From Geobacillus sp. 46C-IIa (lineage in GTDB: Bacteria > Bacillota > Bacilli > Bacillales > Anoxybacillaceae), in assembly GCF_014679505.1 (NCBI RefSeq), contig NZ_CP061474.1, forward strand, positions 2,180,001 through 2,244,000: a DNA stretch of 64,000 bases, given 5' to 3'. A program made the position numbers and the translations under genes. A model generated the notes under the pieces. That model worked only from the letters and a program-made list of their open reading frames with translations. It had not been told where the DNA came from and ran no database searches. Shown here piece by piece: positions 59,507-64,000 of this stretch. The stretch's first letter is position 1; every line of letters starts with the position of its first letter.

Positions 59507-60667
59507 TTATTTTAGCCGTTTTAGCCGATCGCTTTGACTGACAATGTCGGTGATGCGCACACCGAAGTTTTCGTCGATCACGACGACTTCGCCTTTCGCG
59601 ATCAGTTTGTTGTTGACAAAAATATCGACTGGTTCGCCCGCTAGCTTGTCGAGCTCAATGATCGATCCGGCCGACAGCTGCAAAATTTCCTGCACCGAGC
59701 GCCTCGTCCGCCCAAGTTCGACCGTCACTTGCAGCGGCACATCAAACAGCAGCTCTAAATTGCGCGCCTCCGTTGCGGCAAGCGGCGGATCGTCGAGCTC
59801 CGCAAAATCAGCCGCTTGAATATGCCGCGCGTCCATGCCTGTTTCTTCCTTCGAACGCCCCGTCACCTCATTTGTAAAACGGCTCGCCGCCGGGGCGTAA
59901 GCAGGCGCCGGTTGCGGCTCTTCGAGCGGCGCCGCGCCCGCGGGCGATGGTTCAAGTTTGTTCTCTTGGCTTTCCACCGCTCCGGCCGCCTCAGCCGGCG
60001 AACCGAGCAGATGAGCGACGAGCTCCTTGGCGAAATCAATCGGCAACAGCTGCATAATGTTCGAGTCAATTAAAGCCCCGATTTTCAGCCGGAACGACAC
60101 TTTAATGAACAAGTCCTCGTCCGGCAAATATTCCAATCCTTTTCCTTCAGCCAAATCGAGAAGATGGAGCGTCGGCGGAGAAATGTCAACACGTTTCCCA
60201 AAAACAGTTGACATTGATGTCGCCGCTGAGCCCATCATTTGATTCATGGCCTCCTGGACTGCGCTCAGCTGAATCTCGCCAAGCGAACTGTCGGCTGCCG
60301 TTCCGTCGCCGCCAAGCATTAAATCCGCAATAATGGCCGCATCTTGCTGCCTTATAACAAGCAAATTCGTCCCGAGAAACCCTTCCGTATAATTGACTTG
60401 GATGGCGACGTACGGCTGCGGAAACTCATCGGCAACACTTGTCCGCTCAATGACAGACACGCTCGGTGTTGTAATTTCCACTTTTTGGTTCAACAACATC
60501 GACAGCGCCGTCGCTGAACTGCCGAATGAAATATTGCCCACTTCCCCAAGGGCATCCTGCTCGAGCGGGGTGAAAATATCGTGAAGCGCCGGAACGTGAT
60601 CGCTATTGTCCATTCCGCGCAGTAAAGCATCGATTTCATCTTGCGACAACATTCCATCATTCATCAT
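59507..60667 (-). CDS. fliY: Flagellar switch protein and CheY-P phosphatase FliY
   Basis: This 386-residue protein combines an N-terminal CheY-binding segment (MLSQDEIDALL), two CheC-like phosphatase motifs (LGEVGNISFGSSATAL and SAVQEAMNQMMGSAATS), a Pro/Ala-rich linker (about 225-275), and a C-terminal FliN/SpoA domain (VTVELGRTRRSVQEILQL). It is both C-ring component and CheY-P phosphatase and replaces a separate FliN. It overlaps fliM by 11 bases. Confidence 0.95.
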   Translation of the reverse strand: MMNDGMLSQDEIDALLRGMDNSDHVPALHDIFTPLEQDALGEVGNISFGSSATALSMLLNQKVEITTPSVSVIERTSVADEFPQPYVAIQVNYTEGFLGTNLLVIRQQDAAIIADLMLGGDGTAADSSLGEIQLSAVQEAMNQMMGSAATSMSTVFGKRVDISPPTLHLLDLAEGKGLEYLPDEDLFIKVSFRLKIGALIDSNIMQLLPIDFAKELVAHLLGSPAEAAGAVESQENKLEPSPAGAAPLEEPQPAPAYAPAASRFTNEVTGRSKEETGMDARHIQAADFAELDDPPLAATEARNLELLFDVPLQVTVELGRTRRSVQEILQLSAGSIIELDKLAGEPVDIFVNNKLIAKGEVVVIDENFGVRITDIVSQSDRLKRLK

Positions 60668-61661
60668 GGTTTTCTTCGCCCCCCTCGATCATCGCTAAAA
60701 TTTGCACCGCCAGCTTTTTGTTCCGCTTCCCCGGCTGGCCGATAAATTTCGGGATATGGCCGATTTTGACCACAAGCGGTTCATGAATCGACTGCTCGAG
60801 CTCGATGACGTCCCCCACCTCGAGCTGAAGAAATTCGCCGACGGTGACGACCGCTGTGCCAAGCTCGGCGACAATCGGCAATTGGGCCGTGCGGATGCGC
60901 CGTTCGATTCGTCCCGCCTCCTCAGGAGAACGCTCTTTTTTTTGCGCCTGCATCCAGTAATGCACCGACAGCCGCGGCATAATCGGCTCTAAGACGACAT
61001 GCGGGATGCAAACATTCATCATGCCGCGCGCCTCGCCAATCTGCGTGTTGAGCGAAATGACAACGACCGTGTCGTTCGGCGCGATCATGCGCAAAAATTG
61101 CGGATTGACCTCAAAATTAACGAACAGCGGATCGACCTCAGCCACCGACTCCCACGCATCGCGCCAATGAACAAACGCTTTGTCAAACAGGCCGGACATG
61201 ATGCGCGTTTCAATTTCGGTTAGATGATCCACTTTGTCCATGCTGGCGCCGCGGCCGCCCATCACCCGATCGAGCATGGCATAAGCGATGTTCGGATTCA
61301 CCTCAAGCAGCACATGCCCGTCTAGCGGCGGCACTTCAAAAACGTTAATGATCGTCATCTTTGGAATGGAACGGACGAACTCCTCGTAAGGAATTTGGTC
61401 AGCCGACGCGACCGAGATTTGCACGTATGTGCGCAATTGGGCGGAAAAAAATGTCGTCAACAGGCGAGCAAAGTTTTCATGAATGCGCGTCAAGCTGCGG
61501 ATTTGGTCTTTGGAAAACCGAAGCGCCCGCCGGAAATCATATGTTTTGACGCGCCTCCCTTCCTCTTCCTTCTTGAGTTCTTCCGCGCTCATTTCCCCAG
61601 CGGAAAGCGCGGCAAGCAACGCGTCAATTTCACTTTGCGACAGTACTTCCCCGGCTGTCAT
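60657..61661 (-). CDS. fliM: Flagellar motor switch protein FliM
   Basis: This is a 334-residue C-ring protein with the CheY-P-binding peptide at the N terminus (LSQSEIDALLAAL), a middle CheC-like domain without the catalytic motifs, and a C-terminal SpoA domain (GDVIELEQSIHEPLVVKIG). It controls rotation direction. The frame overlaps fliY and follows fliL by 26 bases. Confidence 0.97.
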   Translation of the reverse strand: MTAGEVLSQSEIDALLAALSAGEMSAEELKKEEEGRRVKTYDFRRALRFSKDQIRSLTRIHENFARLLTTFFSAQLRTYVQISVASADQIPYEEFVRSIPKMTIINVFEVPPLDGHVLLEVNPNIAYAMLDRVMGGRGASMDKVDHLTEIETRIMSGLFDKAFVHWRDAWESVAEVDPLFVNFEVNPQFLRMIAPNDTVVVISLNTQIGEARGMMNVCIPHVVLEPIMPRLSVHYWMQAQKKERSPEEAGRIERRIRTAQLPIVAELGTAVVTVGEFLQLEVGDVIELEQSIHEPLVVKIGHIPKFIGQPGKRNKKLAVQILAMIEGGEENHDE

Positions 61662-61687
61662 GTCACCTTCCCCCTTTAGATGGCAGG

Positions 61688-62116
61688 CTACTGGAGGATA
61701 AAGGAGGTAATGTAGACGTTCTCCACTTTTCCTTCCTGCATCAATGCGTTAATGTCTTGCTTGAGCCGCTCTTTCAGCGCCGCCATTCCTTCCTTTCCTT
61801 TAAAGTCGGCCGCCTTCATTTCTGAAAGCTGCTCGATGATCGCATCTTTAATTTGAAAATCGCGTTTCTCCGCCTCTTCTTTTCCTTTATCGCTGTCGGT
61901 CTGGATTTTGAATGATATTTTAATATAACGCCCGTCAGCTAAATTCGTCGTCATTTCCGGAATGTCGATCGAGCTTTCGGCTAGCTCATCAGCGCTTGGC
62001 TCCCCTTGCTTTTCGCCGCCCGCCATTTTCATTACCGCCACGAGCGCTACGGTGCCAGCTAAAGCGATCATCGCTAGCATGATGACCATCGTTTTGATTA
62101 CTTTATTCCCTTTCAC
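61688..62116 (-). CDS. fliL: Flagellar stator-associated protein FliL
   Basis: This 142-residue protein has one N-terminal transmembrane helix (about 8-30) and a conserved extracellular domain (TTNLADGRYIKISFKIQ, ending NVYITSFILQ). FliL rings surround stators and support torque. The start is GTG at 62114-62116, eight bases after GGAGG; the longer frame starts within flbD and is rejected. It overlaps flbD by 14 bases. Confidence 0.92.
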   Translation of the reverse strand: MKGNKVIKTMVIMLAMIALAGTVALVAVMKMAGGEKQGEPSADELAESSIDIPEMTTNLADGRYIKISFKIQTDSDKGKEEAEKRDFQIKDAIIEQLSEMKAADFKGKEGMAALKERLKQDINALMQEGKVENVYITSFILQ

Positions 62117-62327
62117 GATCCAGTCCTCCTGCTTCCGATAAGCGAAACACACCGACCTGTCGGTAAAATTCGCTTGCGAGCGCCGCGACTTGTTCGACCG
62201 TTTCGCGAACAACAAACTTTTTCCCATTTGTCAGCGTCACAGTCGTGTCGGGAAACGCTTCAATTTGCTCGATGTAAAGCGCGTTAAGCACAAACCGTTT
62301 ACCGTTGAGCCTCGTTAACGAAATCAT
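62103..62327 (-). CDS. swrD: FlbD/SwrD family flagellar protein
   Basis: This is a 74-residue soluble protein of the FlbD family with the pattern MISLTRLNGKRFVLNALYIE and TTVTLTNGKKFVVRETVEQV. The B. subtilis orthologue (YlzI, SwrD) is needed for full flagellar power in swarming. It lies between flgE and fliL; a hairpin without a U tract precedes it. No enzymatic motif is visible. Confidence 0.9.
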   Translation of the reverse strand: MISLTRLNGKRFVLNALYIEQIEAFPDTTVTLTNGKKFVVRETVEQVAALASEFYRQVGVFRLSEAGGLDRERE

Positions 62328-62335
62328 CGGTGAAC

Positions 62336-62360
62336 GGGCGTTAGGAGTCTGCTAACGCCC
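62336..62360 (-). other. Intercistronic hairpin between flgE and swrD
   Basis: A perfect 9-bp stem (62336-62344 with 62352-62360, 7-base loop) starts 11 bases after the flgE stop. No T run follows on the minus strand, so it is probably a processing or stability element that lets transcription continue. Confidence 0.65.
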
Positions 62361-62371
62361 TTCCTCCTATT

Positions 62372-63232
62372 CTATTTTTTCAAGTTGACCAACTCTTGCA
62401 AAATTTCATCCGATGTTGTAATGATGCGCGTATTCGCCTGGAACCCGCGCTGGGCGACAATCATTTCGGTAAATTCTTCAGCAAGGTCGACGTTGGACAT
62501 TTCTAGCGTGCCGGAAACAATCGTGCCCGTTCCGCTTTGCCCCGGCGGATAGGCGATCCATTGATTCGGATTGTTTGGGTCGATGATTGTGCCGGAATTG
62601 GCTGTTTCACGGAACAAGCTCCCCCCCACCTTTTCCAAACCATCATTATTTGGGAATTTGGCCAGCCGAATTCGCCCCGCAATCTGCAAAACGCCATCTG
62701 CATCCACATAATTTACAACTCCATCAGCCCCGATACTAATGCTTTGCGCATTGGTGGGGATCGAAATACGTTCCCGATTTCCCGTGAAAGCCCCGTTACT
62801 ATAGCCTTCACCGACAAGATATAATCCATCGCTATTCACAATATATCCTTGTCTATCTAAATAAAAGTTTCCAGCCCGTGTAAACAGCGGATTACTCAGG
62901 TTCCCGTTGTTTAGTTCACCGACAATAAAAAACCCATCTCCCGAAATCGCTAAGTCAAGCACGCGCCCTGTTGTTTGTAAACTCCCCGATGTATGGATAG
63001 TGTCGATCGCAGCGAGCTGCGAGCCTAAACCGACTTGTTTCGGGTTCGTGCCGCCAAGGCCGCCGCTTGGCCCACTCGCACCAGAGATCGTTTGACTCAT
63101 TAAATCTTTAAAAATTGTTCTTCCTTTTTTAAATCCATACGTGTTGACATTGGCAATGTTGTTGCCGATCACATCCAGCTTCGTTTGGAAATTGCGCATG
63201 GCGCCAATACCGGAATACATGGAACGAAGCAC
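62372..63232 (-). CDS. flgE: Flagellar hook protein FlgE (FlgG-type)
   Basis: This is a 286-residue hook/rod-family protein with the N-terminal MLRSMYSGIGAMRNFQTKLD signature, GNNIANVNTYGFKKGR, and a C-terminal amphipathic coiled segment (AEEFTEMIVAQRGFQANTRI). It is exported without a cleaved signal. Its place after flgD identifies it as the hook subunit; older Bacillus annotations call it FlgG, and size alone (short for FlgE) does not settle this. The central region is Asn/Gly-rich. Confidence 0.88.
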   Translation of the reverse strand: MLRSMYSGIGAMRNFQTKLDVIGNNIANVNTYGFKKGRTIFKDLMSQTISGASGPSGGLGGTNPKQVGLGSQLAAIDTIHTSGSLQTTGRVLDLAISGDGFFIVGELNNGNLSNPLFTRAGNFYLDRQGYIVNSDGLYLVGEGYSNGAFTGNRERISIPTNAQSISIGADGVVNYVDADGVLQIAGRIRLAKFPNNDGLEKVGGSLFRETANSGTIIDPNNPNQWIAYPPGQSGTGTIVSGTLEMSNVDLAEEFTEMIVAQRGFQANTRIITTSDEILQELVNLKK

Positions 63233-63248
63233 TGGTTTCCCCTCCCCT

Positions 63249-63677
63249 TCATCCTTTTTGTTCGACTCTTGTAACTGTATCAGCAGCGATCGTCGTTCCG
63301 TTATTCAGCTCGAGGACAATTTGTCCATCTTGTTGCACGACCGATTGCACGACCGCACTCATTGTTGAATCATCCTCTTGCCAATATACCGTTTTACCGA
63401 TCCACTCGCTGTAGCGCAAAAGCGCGTCGCGTCCGCTTGTTTGCATCCATTGTTGCATGAGATCAGTGATGTTCATCATTTGCTCGAGAGACGAAAAACT
63501 CGCCATTTGTGCGATAAAGTCTTTATCTTCCAACGGATTGAGCGGATCTTGATTTTGCAGCTGGGCGAGCAAAATCTTTAGAAAGTCATCTTTCCCTAAA
63601 ATGCGATCGCCCGTTTTCCGTTCCGGCTGGGCAGCGTTGGCCATCCATAAATTTGAATCAATTGTGTTTATTGCCAT
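63249..63677 (-). CDS. flgD: Flagellar hook capping protein FlgD
   Basis: This is a 142-residue short FlgD with the diagnostic [20 protein letters not shown] (about 29-48) followed by [18 protein letters not shown]. The long beta domain of enteric FlgD is missing, as usual in Bacillus. It caps the growing hook. The start is the ATG at 63675-63677, six bases after GGGGGG. It precedes flgE by 16 bases. Confidence 0.93.
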   Translation of the reverse strand: MAINTIDSNLWMANAAQPERKTGDRILGKDDFLKILLAQLQNQDPLNPLEDKDFIAQMASFSSLEQMMNITDLMQQWMQTSGRDALLRYSEWIGKTVYWQEDDSTMSAVVQSVVQQDGQIVLELNNGTTIAADTVTRVEQKG

Positions 63678-63688
63678 CCTCAACCCCC

Positions 63689-64000
63689 CTATGCATCCGC
63701 CTCAATCCCGTCTAACGCAAACGGGGAAGAAGGCGATGATTCCTGCTTTTGTTCCTGCTGTGACTCGCCATGTTGGCGGCCGCCTTGGCGCTTCTCGGAA
63801 TGCGGCGGCATGGCAGAACCTTCAAAATCGGTCCAAACCGTCCATTTTTCGACGGTGATGTGGCTCGCATCGAGCAGCTGGGCGAGCTGCGGCAGATGAG
63901 CATAAAGCAGCTCTTTTACGGCGTCATTTGACACAAGCAGTTTGGCGGCGAGCTTCCCGCCTTCGTGCACCATTTTCACGGTAACCGTCCCAAGATGTTC
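63689..64000 (-). CDS. fliK: Flagellar hook-length control protein FliK, C-terminal part
   Basis: The frame continues through the window edge without a start, so only the last 103 codons are here. The sequence [20 protein letters not shown] is the conserved FliK C-terminal core that contacts FlhB, followed by a Gln/Ser/Glu-rich tail ending GIEADA. FliK measures the hook and triggers the export switch through FlhB, which is encoded downstream. Position before flgD fits the B. subtilis order. Confidence 0.87.
   Translation of the reverse strand, partial: EHLGTVTVKMVHEGGKLAAKLLVSNDAVKELLYAHLPQLAQLLDASHITVEKWTVWTDFEGSAMPPHSEKRQGGRQHGESQQEQKQESSPSSPFALDGIEADA

Overview
The window reads as chromosomal DNA of a thermophilic, flagellated, endospore-forming Bacillaceae, almost certainly Geobacillus. 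This rests on protein-by-protein similarity to Bacillus subtilis, its gene order, GC-rich codon use, and sporulation plus fla/che genes. Every gene but one (ymxH) is on the minus strand, so transcription runs from base 64000 down to base 1. There is no rRNA, tRNA, insertion sequence, prophage or CRISPR array, and no gene-free stretch exceeds about 200 bases.

In transcription order: (1) 64000-45087 is the distal fla/che operon: fliK (cut by the window edge), flgD, flgE, swrD/flbD, fliL, fliM, fliY, cheY, fliO/Z, fliP, fliQ, fliR, flhB, flhA, flhF, flhG, cheB, cheA, cheW, cheC, cheD, sigD, an 81-residue gene of unknown function, and swrB. It encodes the switch, export gate, chemotaxis core, flagellar placement proteins and the flagellar sigma factor. 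(2) 45082-41791 is rpsB, tsf, pyrH and frr, with their own promoters and terminators. (3) 41788-31608 is uppS, cdsA, dxr, rasP, proS and polC: isoprenoid and phospholipid supply, site-2 protease, prolyl-tRNA synthetase, replicase. (4) 31593-24271 is the rimP-nusA-rnpM-ylxQ-infB-ylxP-rbfA-truB-ribC transcription/translation operon, with a clear promoter and a hairpin leader. (5) 24301-19289 is rpsO (with an S15 operator leader), pnpA, ylxY and ymxG. (6) 19229-13968 is ymxH (+) facing the dipicolinate/aspartate operon spoVFA-spoVFB-asd-dapG-dapA; a sigma-K-like promoter precedes spoVFA. (7) 13875-8616 is rnjB, tepA, ylzJ and spoIIIE. (8) 8509-51 is a GntR regulator (ymfC), a BMP-type nucleoside ABC transporter (nupN-O-P-Q), and an M16 protease pair (ymfF, ymfH).

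Apart from the nup cluster, the order matches my memory of the B. subtilis chromosome closely, so this is core genome. I found no convincing new gene system. The more unusual signals are in non-coding DNA: a 24-bp-arm imperfect inverted repeat between nupN and nupO; two crossing inverted repeats (pseudoknot or two-state geometry) in the oversized cheA-cheW spacer; a nested stem-loop leader before rpsB; a perfect hairpin covering the rbfA stop codon; and a perfect palindrome just before the ylxY ribosome-binding site. Protein-level oddities are altered metal-ligand motifs in RNase J2, a degenerate first deacetylase motif in YlxY, and the uncharacterised 81-residue gene between sigD and swrB.

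Many start codons given here were moved inward from the longest open frame because a Shine-Dalgarno sequence sits 5-9 bases before an internal start.
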